From UMGS1851 sp900555605 (GTDB taxonomy: Bacteria; Bacillota; Clostridia; UBA1212; UBA1255), in NCBI GenBank assembly GCA_902472555.1, contig CABROF010000005.1:1-54580 (forward strand): DNA of 54,580 nt, given 5' to 3'. Numbering within the stretch: the first letter of the stretch is position 1; each line of letters begins with the position of its first letter. Below are positions 25,485 through 32,688 of the stretch, in pieces. The translations under genes were made by a program, and so were the position numbers. The notes below the pieces were generated by a model, which ran no database searches, was not told the origin of the DNA, and saw only the letters and a list, made by a program, of their open reading frames with translations.

Positions 25485-25526
25485 AATGCTGCCGCTGCTG
25501 CGCGGCAGGCCTCATGCTGTCAACGT

Positions 25527-25569
25527 ATAAAAAACGCGGTATTTTCACATAAAAATGCCGCGTTTTTTT
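25527..25569. terminator. Bidirectional terminator
   Basis: A 12-bp stem with one wobble (ACGCGGTATTTT with AAAATGCCGCGT) is flanked by A's on the left and seven T's on the right. It serves the beta-helix gene and the DUF4097 gene coming from the other side. Confidence 0.85.
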
Positions 25570-25616
25570 GTCTGCCGCACCGCGGCTGCCTTTTCCGCAC
25601 GCACAGAAAAGCCTTT

Positions 25617-26555
25617 TTACTGATCGTCGAAATGCACCTGAATATCTCCGTTTGAGGTCTTAATCTCCAGTAATTTTTCGCCTGTCCGTTTCTCCTCCAT
25701 CAGATTGTTCCGGCCGTTTGAGGTTGCACTGATAATCCGATAATCATCAAAGCTGCCGTTAACCTCTCCCGTAATGTCATCATTTGAGGTTTTGAGGTAG
25801 ATATGATCGGAGACGACCCCGAAAAATTCAATTTCATCATTGGAGGTTATGCAGCGCACCTGTTCGGGTGCTGCCACGTTCCGCAGCACGATTTCATCAT
25901 TGCTGGTATGAAATATCGCGCCGCGCTCTGCCGTAATCCGTTCCGCCGTAATATCGCCATTTGATGACTGCATCTCAATATCCGCCGCCTGAATTCCGTT
26001 CAGCCGGATGGAAGCGTTGGAGGTTTCCCCGTATAAGCCTGCCGCTGCCTGAATATCAGACAATTCGATTTTTCCGTTTGACGTATTGATGCGGACCTCA
26101 TCGGAAAAGGTAATCCCGTTGATTCTGACGGCCGCATTGCTGCCCTTGAGCTTAAGCGCGCCCTTGTACTGCGCCGGAAGCTCTATGGTTACAGAGGTGT
26201 CCTGAAAGTTGACAAAGAAGAAATATTCATACCACCGTCTCGCATTGCTGTAGCGGATATCGAGTGTACCGTTGTTCTCTTGGATGGCATAATGCTCTTT
26301 TTCTTCTTCATAATATATGATTCTAATCTTCTCGTCTTCAGATGGCCTGACACGGATGCCGCGGTTCGGGACCTGCAGCGTAAATGCCGTGATCCCGCTG
26401 CCATCTGTTTCATAAATCTTTTTTTCATAGTCCGGCGATGTCCCCATCGCAGAAAAATCAAACCCAGAGGCAGCAAAGGTAATGCCGCACAGCAGTATGC
26501 CTACCGCAAGGAGTATGCCTGCTGCGATGCATGATATTTTTACGCCCTTTTTCAT
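25617..26555 (-). CDS. DUF4097 beta-strand-repeat membrane-anchored protein
   Basis: The 312-residue protein starts with one N-terminal membrane segment (MKKGVKISCIAAGILLAVGI). The remainder is a repeated beta structure with the DUF4097 unit (T)SN(G/D)xI: INTSNGKIELSDI, GETSNASIRL, QSSNGDITAE, HTSNDEIVL, KTSNDDITGEV and IKTSNGDIQVHF. Such proteins accompany DUF1700 and PadR genes and are thought to be envelope-associated. Start 26555 is preferred; ATG 26567 is also possible but abuts GGAAAGG. It lies about 110 bases behind the DUF1700 gene, probably in one unit. Role unknown. Confidence 0.8.
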   Translation of the reverse strand: MKKGVKISCIAAGILLAVGILLCGITFAASGFDFSAMGTSPDYEKKIYETDGSGITAFTLQVPNRGIRVRPSEDEKIRIIYYEEEKEHYAIQENNGTLDIRYSNARRWYEYFFFVNFQDTSVTIELPAQYKGALKLKGSNAAVRINGITFSDEVRINTSNGKIELSDIQAAAGLYGETSNASIRLNGIQAADIEMQSSNGDITAERITAERGAIFHTSNDEIVLRNVAAPEQVRCITSNDEIEFFGVVSDHIYLKTSNDDITGEVNGSFDDYRIISATSNGRNNLMEEKRTGEKLLEIKTSNGDIQVHFDDQ

Positions 26556-26667
26556 TTCTATTCTCATCCTTTCCAAAATTTTGCACCGAAATCCCGTTCT
26601 TTACGCTCCCCTGCATGCTTTCTCTTGCGCAAAGAAAGAACGCACTGCATGACAGGTTTATTTTATG

Positions 26668-27285
26668 TTATGCCGCCCTTTTGACGAATAAAGATTTTAT
26701 TTGCCGGAAGATCCACACGCTTGCCCGCACCAGCATTTTACAGCCTGCAATTGTCAGGTGATATGTAAAGATCGCAAGTCCGGCACAGATAAAAGCGATT
26801 CCCAGGGCACTCAGCGCAGGCAGCGGCTTCGCTGCAATCAGCATAAAAAAGCTGAATAGTCCGGCCAGCATCCCTGCGCCGAAGGACAGCACCAGCGCAA
26901 ACAGCACAACTGCCAGCGACCAAATTACGATATAAACCGCCAGTAAAACTGCACCGAAGGCAATCAGCAGCGGAAACCACAACGGGAATCCGAGAATCAG
27001 CAGAACAACTGTCAGTGCTTTTCGGTCACTGCCGTTTCTCTGCGGAGGCAGCACGCCCGTCCCGTCCGGCGGCGGAGACGGCATCGGCGGCTGAAATTCT
27101 GCAAGAATCCGCTGCGCAATCATTTCCGGCGGATCCAGCCGTTCTGTCGCCGCGGCCTCGGAAATCCCCTCCTCTATATAGTCATCTATCATTTCGCTGT
27201 AATACTGCAAAGATTTCTCTACTTCCTCCCGCGGCAGCGATGACAGCATCCATTCCAGCTTCTGTAAAAATTCAAGTTTCGTCAT
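26668..27285 (-). CDS. DUF1700-family membrane protein
   Basis: The 205-residue protein begins with a helical cytoplasmic part typical of DUF1700 (MTKLEFLQKLEWMLSSLPRE, then YYSEMIDDYIEEGISE and AQRILAEF). A Pro-rich linker follows, then three or four membrane segments (VVLLILGFPLWFPLLIAFGA, VYIVIWSLAVVLFALVL, AGLFSFFMLI, LSALGIAFICAGLAIF). ATG 27285 has GAGGAGG upstream and overlaps the end of padR by 14 bases, so translation is coupled. The PadR-DUF1700-DUF4097 trio is common in Firmicutes, likely for envelope stress response; that role is inferred. Confidence 0.85.
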   Translation of the reverse strand: MTKLEFLQKLEWMLSSLPREEVEKSLQYYSEMIDDYIEEGISEAAATERLDPPEMIAQRILAEFQPPMPSPPPDGTGVLPPQRNGSDRKALTVVLLILGFPLWFPLLIAFGAVLLAVYIVIWSLAVVLFALVLSFGAGMLAGLFSFFMLIAAKPLPALSALGIAFICAGLAIFTYHLTIAGCKMLVRASVWIFRQIKSLFVKRAA

Positions 27286-27595
27286 GACTGTTTCCTCCTC
27301 GTATAAACTCATATACCCGCATGACATCCTGCCACTCCTCCATAAAATCCTCTATCCGTTTTTGTCCCAGGTATGTGATCCGGTAATATTTGCGCAAGCG
27401 GCTGTTGTGCTCCACGGAATAAACAGTCAGATAATTCCCGCTTTCCAGCCTTTTCAGAATCGGGTACAGCGTGGACTCGGAAATCACAATGCACTGTGAA
27501 ATATCCTTAATCAGCTGATATCCATATGAGTCCTTTCTCTGCAGCACTGCCAGCACGCAAATCTCCAGCAGCCCCCGTTTCAATTGGGTGTCCAC
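27272..27595 (-). CDS. PadR-family transcriptional regulator
   Basis: The 107-residue protein is a compact PadR winged helix: LKRGLLEICVLAVLQRKDSY, GYQLIKDISQ, STLYPILKRLESGNYLTVYS and RKYYRITYLGQKRIEDF, with a short dimerisation helix. The start is GTG 27595 with GGGGGT seven bases upstream. It heads the PadR-DUF1700-DUF4097 unit. A perfect 8-bp inverted repeat overlaps its own -10 element (27616-27638), which suggests autorepression released by an unknown signal. Confidence 0.9.
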   Translation of the reverse strand: MDTQLKRGLLEICVLAVLQRKDSYGYQLIKDISQCIVISESTLYPILKRLESGNYLTVYSVEHNSRLRKYYRITYLGQKRIEDFMEEWQDVMRVYEFIRGGNSHDET

Positions 27596-27615
27596 AAAGA
27601 TACCCCCTTTCGCGT

Positions 27616-27647
27616 TATACTATACGACACATAGTATATTGTGTCAA
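27616..27647 (-). promoter_or_regulatory. padR promoter with overlapping inverted-repeat operator
   Basis: TTGACA (27642-27647) and TATAGT (27619-27624) on the minus strand are 17 bases apart. TATACTAT (27616-27623) and ATAGTATA (27631-27638) form a perfect inverted repeat across the -10 and spacer, a good site for PadR autoregulation. Confidence 0.8.
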
Positions 27648-27761
27648 GAGGTGTTCTGCATAAAATTTCTGACCGCCGGCAGAGGATGTATAATTCCGGC
27701 AGAACTGCACATTATACAAATATCCCAAAAAGCAGAAGACTGTGAAAGGACTGAACGGAAA

Positions 27762-27896
27762 ATGAAATCCAAGAATAAAGACCACAAGGCAAATCCCAAA
27801 TCAGCAGGCAACAATCAATGGACCTCCGCAGGCAAAGACATGCGGGACAGCCGGGAACGAAAGGACGGTCCCGGCGGCGAAAACGGCAGCAAATGA
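27762..27896 (+). CDS. Small hydrophilic protein, 44 residues
   Basis: ATG 27762 opens MKSKNKDHKANPKSAGNNQW and the frame ends at TGA 27894-27896, which lies inside a large terminator hairpin. The product is almost only Lys, Asp, Asn, Gly, Ser and Arg, with one Trp, and no hydrophobic stretch. An AAAGGA lies about twelve bases before the start. Small basic proteins of this composition include spore-core proteins in Firmicutes, but I cannot match a named family. The tight link to the terminator supports a real gene. Confidence 0.5.
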   Translation: MKSKNKDHKANPKSAGNNQWTSAGKDMRDSRERKDGPGGENGSK

Positions 27897-27934
27897 GAAA
27901 AGGGGGAAGCCGCGGCTTCCCCCTTTTCTCATTT
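27891..27934. terminator. 44-bp perfect palindromic terminator
   Basis: The 22 bases from 27891 (AAATGAGAAAAGGGGGAAGC and on) are exactly complementary to the 22 that follow, giving a loop-free 44-bp palindrome with T-rich flank on the right arm. It contains the stop codon of the small ORF. Confidence 0.75.
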
Positions 27935-28178
27935 GCTTATACCGCGGCTGCCAGACTTGTTATCCGCTCGATGCTTCCCGTGCAATAAACAGCAGTTTCA
28001 TTTCAAACACTCTTCAAAAAAATTTCGCAATCGAGTAAATTCCTGTTGTATTTTTTCTATATGAGTGATATGATACAAAAACAAATAAAAAAACAAAGGC
28101 CCCAGGGAGTCCCTGTGCCGCCTCTGCCTGAAATTTTTATCTTTAATCGCTGTACACAAAGAGAAACGGAGCACTGAT

Positions 28179-28828
28179 ATGTCCACGGAAGAGCTGCTGA
28201 AAAATTATATTAAAGAACAATATAAGAGCATACTCGAGTTCACCACCGCCTGCGGGCTTCCCTATTCTACTGTCATGAATATTTTCCAGCGGGGTCTGTC
28301 TGGCGCCAGTATCACGACAGTGGATAGAATTTGTACGGCCCTTCGGATTAGAATTGAGGAATTGATCAAAGGCAATATTGTAAAAATAGAAGAAACCTCC
28401 GTGCAGACGGAACCTGAGCAGCATTTGGTTCGGAACTATCGGATGCTGAATGAGGATGGCCGCACGGAAGCACAAAAACAAGTGGAGAACCTTACATATA
28501 TTCCGAAATATCGTCTGCTTGAACATTCTGCCGACAAAGAAGAACAGGCGGATCCGGGACAGACATTATCCGGAGCAGACGATCTGCCGTGTATAAAGGC
28601 GGCGCCAGGAGCATCGAAGAATTTACCACCGCACTTTGTATCACGGAGGACGTTTTAGAAGAAGTACTGGCCTATTATTTTGCCAGATACGAAAAAGGAT
28701 CATCCGGAACGGATACTGCGTCTGTTTTGAGCCGTTTGACATCGCCGCAGTATGAATGCCTGCCGGGCGCCTGCTTTCATCTGAAGCGCCAGGTGTTCCG
28801 TTTATTTTTATTCCGGATCAAAATGTAA
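28179..28828 (+). pseudogene. XRE-type regulator, apparently frameshifted
   Basis: The first frame (28179-28658, 159 codons) starts at ATG after a GGAG site. It encodes a helix-turn-helix domain (LEFTTACGLPYSTVMNIFQR, then ITTVDRICTALRIRIEELI) and a typical XRE tail (LVRNYRMLNEDGRTEAQKQV). After about residue 130 it becomes non-family-like. A second frame, two bases offset and open to 28828, takes over with sensible coding: YKGGARSIEEFTTALCITED and VLEEVLAYYFARYEKG. Either one base-level frameshift splits a single 210-residue gene or two overlapping genes exist, the second with a GTG start at 28589. Partner and target are unknown. tRNA-Ser follows. Confidence 0.6.
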
Positions 28829-28893
28829 AATTTCGTTTGACAAGTTCAGTCCGCTATATTATAATAGACAGGTCGTTTGACGGCATCGGTCAT

Positions 28894-28985
28894 GGAGAGA
28901 TGGCTGAGCTGGTCTAAGGCGCACGACTGGAAATCGTGTGTCGGCTAATACCCGACCGAGGGTTCGAATCCCTCTCTCTCCGCCA
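28894..28985 (+). tRNA. tRNA-Ser(GGA)
   Basis: GGAGAGA (28894-28900) pairs with TCTCTCC before G and an encoded CCA ending at 28985. The anticodon stem CACGA/TCGTG encloses CTGGAAA, giving anticodon GGA. A long variable arm (starting TGTCGGCT) and a T arm with GGTTCGAATCC are present, as required for a class II serine tRNA. Length 92 bases. A terminator follows at 28994. Confidence 0.95.
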
Positions 28986-28993
28986 GAATCTAT

Positions 28994-29024
28994 CCAAAAA
29001 CTCCGATTCCATCGGAGTTTTTGG
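28994..29024 (+). terminator. Terminator after tRNA-Ser
   Basis: CCAAAAACTCCGA and TCGGAGTTTTTGG form a perfect 13-bp stem around TTCCA, with a T-run in the right arm, nine bases after the tRNA. Confidence 0.85.
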
Positions 29025-29602
29025 CATTTTAAGAGATGACACATCCGCTCTCTTCGCTTTTCCCTATCTTCTTTCATCCGGAGAACTTTCTTCTTTTCCC
29101 TACGATCCTCTTTGCGCGCAAGCGTGTGATTGAACAGACTGTTTTTTACTTCCGGCGGTATCTTCTGCAGTTCTTTTCCGTTTCATACATCCGTACCGGC
29201 ACACAGTCCGTATCCGGCCCAAAGCATACTATTTTATGTCCTCTGCTTCCCGGACATCTGCTCTGGATATTGGCGGCACGCTTCCTTGCTCCCGTATATC
29301 GTATTTTTCCCTTGCTGCCTTTTCCGGACAGTCTCGCCAAAAAATACCGGAATCCTGCCGCGGTGCCGGCGGAATACATGGCAGTTATGCTGTAAGACAG
29401 ATAAGGGATTTCCCCCCACAAGGGATTGCCCCACAGGAGTGGCGCAGTCCCTGCAGGAAATGATTGATTGGGTACGTTGTCAAGGTCGGTCGTATTTTCT
29501 TACGAAAATCTCCACCTTTCCCTTCACAAGGCTGGGTCAGCCACATTTGTCCAAAATCATTGACAGCTATAAAGCTGGTTCGGAATATCGGCAAATTCAG
29601 AC
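29025..29602. other. Intergenic stretch without a recognised gene
   Basis: About 580 bases between the tRNA terminator and the MATE promoter. Several frames stay open for 60-160 codons on both strands, but their translations (for example Pro, Cys and Phe-rich with scattered Arg) match no family and lack ribosome binding sites. A decayed gene is possible. Confidence 0.4.
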
Positions 29603-29631
29603 TTGACAAATCCCCTGTTTTTTAGTATAAA
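29603..29631 (+). promoter_or_regulatory. Strong promoter of the MATE exporter
   Basis: TTGACA (29603-29608) and TATAAA (29626-29631) are 17 bases apart. Transcription would start near 29638, giving a leader of roughly 140 bases before the exporter start. Confidence 0.75.
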
Positions 29632-29648
29632 TGTTAAGTCAGTCAGCC

Positions 29649-29689
29649 AAAAAGTGCGTAGAATGCTGAGCATTCTACGCACTTTTTTT
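29649..29689 (+). terminator. Leader terminator (possible attenuator) ahead of the MATE gene
   Basis: AAAAAGTGCGTAGAATGCT and its exact complement form a 19-bp hairpin ending in seven T residues. It lies downstream of the promoter and 88 bases before the exporter start, so transcripts must read through it. This suggests regulation by antitermination. Confidence 0.75.
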
Positions 29690-29777
29690 GTGCTTCTGCC
29701 GCAGTTTTCAGGTAGCTTTTCTCTAATAAAGACTCCGAAAATACAGCGCCCTGCCAAGCAGGGTCAGGAGGTATCTT

Positions 29778-31157
29778 ATGAAGGATTCAGAAAAAGTCAG
29801 TTTTTTAGGAGAAGAAAAAATATCGAAGCTGCTGCTGAAATTTTCTCTTCCCTGTATTTTGTCCCTAATAATCAGTGCCCTGTACAATATCGTAGATCAG
29901 ATTTTCATCGGCAACAGCGAGCTCGGATATCTGGGGAACGCCGCCACAGGCATCGTATTTCCGATCACTATTATTTCACTGGCCTTTGCCTGGTGCTTCG
30001 GCGACGGATCCGCAGCATATCTAAGTATTTGTCTGGGAAGAAAAGATGTACAAAATGCACATAAATGTATTGGTACCGCTATTACGGCCACTTTCATGGT
30101 CAGCCTGCTGCTGGTGATTGCCTGCTATATATGGAAAGAACCGATTCTGCGTCTTTTCGGCGCTTCAGATACCACGATCGGTATGGCGCTGCAGTATTTT
30201 AAAATCATCCTTGCGGCACTGCCGATATATATGTTGATGAATATGATGAACGCGATTATCCGTGCCGACGGCAGTCCTGCCTTTTCAATGCTTTCCATGG
30301 CAAGCGGCGCTGTTATCAATATGATTTTAGATCCGATCCTCATTTTTATTTTTCATATGGGAATCAAGGGCGCCGCCTATGCAACCGTAATCGGACAGGT
30401 GTTCTCCTTTATCATTTGTTTCATCTATTTTACCCGGACCAAAACATTCCGGCTCTCAGCTGCAAGCCTGATTCCTGATTTCAAAATTTTTGGCAATGCC
30501 GTAAAGCTCGGTCTCTCGACCTTTATTACACAGATATCAATTGTGGCGATTTCTTTGGTTTGCAACATCGTACTTTATAAATACGGTGAATTATCCGTAT
30601 ACGGACCGGATATTCCCATCTCCGTAATCAGTATTGAAACAAAGGTTTTCACAATCGTGATTAACATTGTAGTAGGAATCGTTCTGGGAGGGCAGCCGAT
30701 TTTAGGGTATAATTACGGCGCGAAAAATTATAAGCGTGTAAAAGAAACCTTTCGTCTCATTCTGTTTTCCACGCTAATTGTAGGGATTGTCTTTACATGC
30801 ATCTTCGAGCTCTGTCCCCAATTGGTAATCGGTATATTCGGTGCGGGCACCGCGCTGTATCAGGAGTTTGCAGAGATGACATTCCGCATTTTCCTTTCAC
30901 TTGTTACATGCACCTGTGTGATAAAAGTGACATCCATCTTCTTCCAGGCCGTAGGACAACCCGGAAAGGCCGCCGCCGTTTCCTTCACAAGAGATATCAT
31001 CTGCTTTATTCCGCTGGTTATATTGCTCCCGCAGAAATTCGGCATAAAGGGTGCTTTGATGGCGGCGCCGGTATCGGATTTTATTGCAATGATTGCAACA
31101 CTCATAATAACGATTGCTTTCTTTAAATCGCTTTCCCCAAAAAACAATCCGCTCTAA
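29778..31157 (+). CDS. MATE-family multidrug efflux transporter
   Basis: The 459-residue protein has about twelve membrane segments in two halves, typical of MATE exporters that expel cationic drugs in exchange for Na+ or H+. Family signs are LLKFSLPCILSLIISALYNI followed by VDQIFIGN, IRADGSPAFSMLSM, AVINMILDPILIFIF and, in the second half, GGQPILGYNYGAKNY and IFFQAVGQPGKA. It looks like the MepA-type subgroup. ATG 29778 has AGGAGG seven bases upstream. The gene is monocistronic, with a strong promoter and a terminator hairpin inside its leader, so expression is probably induced by a compound or by ribosome stalling. Confidence 0.9.
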   Translation: MKDSEKVSFLGEEKISKLLLKFSLPCILSLIISALYNIVDQIFIGNSELGYLGNAATGIVFPITIISLAFAWCFGDGSAAYLSICLGRKDVQNAHKCIGTAITATFMVSLLLVIACYIWKEPILRLFGASDTTIGMALQYFKIILAALPIYMLMNMMNAIIRADGSPAFSMLSMASGAVINMILDPILIFIFHMGIKGAAYATVIGQVFSFIICFIYFTRTKTFRLSAASLIPDFKIFGNAVKLGLSTFITQISIVAISLVCNIVLYKYGELSVYGPDIPISVISIETKVFTIVINIVVGIVLGGQPILGYNYGAKNYKRVKETFRLILFSTLIVGIVFTCIFELCPQLVIGIFGAGTALYQEFAEMTFRIFLSLVTCTCVIKVTSIFFQAVGQPGKAAAVSFTRDIICFIPLVILLPQKFGIKGALMAAPVSDFIAMIATLIITIAFFKSLSPKNNPL

Positions 31158-31230
31158 AATCCGGTCGGAATGCCAGACCGGATCAGACAACGCGGATGGA
31201 AGCAGCAGGAAATACTGCGTTAGATACACA

Positions 31231-31276
31231 AATGGCTGCGAAACGCAAAACACGAATCGCAGCCATTCCATTTTTA
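31231..31276. terminator. Hairpin between MATE and NagZ-like genes
   Basis: AATGGCTGCGA and TCGCAGCCATT pair perfectly over 11 bp with a 16-base loop, followed on the plus strand by CCATTTTT. It can end the MATE transcript and perhaps the convergent gene. Confidence 0.6.
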
Positions 31277-31283
31277 CACGCCG

Positions 31284-32627
31284 TTAAAGAATCCCCAGTG
31301 ATATTTTCATTTTTAAAATCCGCAGCACGGATCCGTCGATGCGCTCCTCCGAGATCAAGCCGGCTCTCACCGCCTCTAAAACCGCGGGAATCTGCGTATC
31401 AAAGTTTGTGCAACACAACAGGTCATTCCCCGCTTTTACGGCTAATATGGCGACCTCCCCATCTTCCGCGAAATCCCGCACGCCGCTCATATTCAGCTCG
31501 TCTGTTACAATCACCCCGTTAAAATGCAGAATTTTACGCAGGATTTCATGTACTTCGGGCGAGATTGACGCCGGGTATCGGCTGGGCATGCAATCCACAA
31601 TATTGTGGGCCACCAGAACCATATCCGCGCCGGCATCGATTCCCGCCTGAAACGGGAGAAAATCAGATATCACAAAGTTCTCATATGAGCGGCTGTCGTG
31701 TACAATGCCGGTATGCGTATCGGCATTATTTCCATAACCGGGAAAATGTTTTAAGACGCTGCCCATTTTCTGTTCCCGCATAGCTTCTACCACTGTCTCA
31801 ATATATTTTGCCGTTTGATCGGCGTCCTGTCCGAATGTCCTCCGGAAGATAAAATCCTCCGGGGACAGGGACACATCCGCAACAGGCGCAAAGTTCACAT
31901 TGATTCCCAGTTCGTGAAGCAGCATACACTTTTCAGCGGCATCGCCGCGCACCGCGTCAAATCCGCCGTCGCGAAAAAGCGCCTGCGGCGATCGAAAGGG
32001 TTCCTGCCGAAATTGCGGAAACCGGCTGACACGATTGACAGTGCCCCCCTCTTCATCCACTGCAATCAGCATGGGAATCCCTGCTGCCTGCTGATAGCGC
32101 CGGATCATCTCCGCTGCCTGGGCTTTTGTACGATTCTCAAAATCCTGCGCAAATAAAATATATCCGCCGAGATGATAGGCCTCTGCATATTCTGCGGCAT
32201 TTTCCCCGGGACATCTTGCAATAAACATCTGGCCGACCTTTTCTTCCAGTGACATTTCTGACAGGATCTGTTCCGCTTGATCTTTAGGCACAGATGGCGT
32301 AGGCGCAGGCGGAAGCGTTGCCGGAACAGGCGCTGCCGTCGCATGTGTTGCCTCTGGAATCTGCGTTGTCGGAATTCCTCCTGCCGGCAACGTTGCCTCC
32401 GGAATCCGCATTGTCGGAATCCCTCCTGCCGACGACGCTGCCTCCGGAGTCTGCGGCTGCGGTTCTGCAGTGCCGGCCGGGGTCTGTAATTTCTGTACCG
32501 GAGATTCGATCCCTCCCCCTGTCTCATGGGACGGCCCATAGCAGGCGCCTATCAAAACAGCCGAAGCAATTAGCATAGCGCATAGCAGGCGCCTGCCGTA
32601 TTTTGTGAATCGCACATACTTTTTCAT
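31284..32627 (-). CDS. nagZ: GH3 beta-N-acetylglucosaminidase-like lipoprotein (NagZ type)
   Basis: The 447-residue protein has a lipoprotein signal (LLCAMLIASAVLIGAC, Cys 29). A Pro/Thr-rich stalk with a 15-residue repeat precedes a GH3 barrel: EKVGQMFIARCPGENAAEY, LIAVDEEGGTVNRV, NFAPVADVSL, KHFPGYGNNADTHTG (with the Asp-x-His dyad used by NagZ) and GVIVTDELNMSGV (Asp nucleophile). It should release GlcNAc from peptidoglycan fragments or chitosugars outside the membrane. ATG 32627 has AGGAG at good spacing; the frame is open much further upstream but reads as Arg-rich nonsense inside addB. It follows addB by 61 bases. Confidence 0.88.
   Translation of the reverse strand: MKKYVRFTKYGRRLLCAMLIASAVLIGACYGPSHETGGGIESPVQKLQTPAGTAEPQPQTPEAASSAGGIPTMRIPEATLPAGGIPTTQIPEATHATAAPVPATLPPAPTPSVPKDQAEQILSEMSLEEKVGQMFIARCPGENAAEYAEAYHLGGYILFAQDFENRTKAQAAEMIRRYQQAAGIPMLIAVDEEGGTVNRVSRFPQFRQEPFRSPQALFRDGGFDAVRGDAAEKCMLLHELGINVNFAPVADVSLSPEDFIFRRTFGQDADQTAKYIETVVEAMREQKMGSVLKHFPGYGNNADTHTGIVHDSRSYENFVISDFLPFQAGIDAGADMVLVAHNIVDCMPSRYPASISPEVHEILRKILHFNGVIVTDELNMSGVRDFAEDGEVAILAVKAGNDLLCCTNFDTQIPAVLEAVRAGLISEERIDGSVLRILKMKISLGIL
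32340..32447 (-). repeat. Pro/Thr-rich tandem repeat in the NagZ stalk
   Basis: The stretch encodes GGIPTMRIPEATLPA followed by GGIPTTQIPEATHAT, with a partial copy before. About 45 bases per unit. It forms the spacer between lipid anchor and enzyme and may vary in length between strains. Confidence 0.7.
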
Positions 32628-32688
32628 ACACCTCGAACTCCTGTAATCATATTGCATATCCTGCTTATAAAAGAGTGCATTTTCTTTC

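Noticed and set aside
29130..29606. 158-codon plus-strand frame between tRNA-Ser and the MATE gene
   Set aside because: No ribosome site, unusual Pro/Cys/Arg content, no family resemblance; it crosses the promoter of the MATE gene.
29630..29668. Possible leader peptide MLSQSAKKCVEC ahead of the leader terminator
   Set aside because: Its ATG overlaps the -10 element, so the predicted transcript would not contain it.
32340..32447. CRISPR-like direct repeats
   Set aside because: The repeats are in frame, directly adjacent without spacers, and encode the Pro/Thr stalk of a lipoprotein. No CRISPR array was seen in the window.
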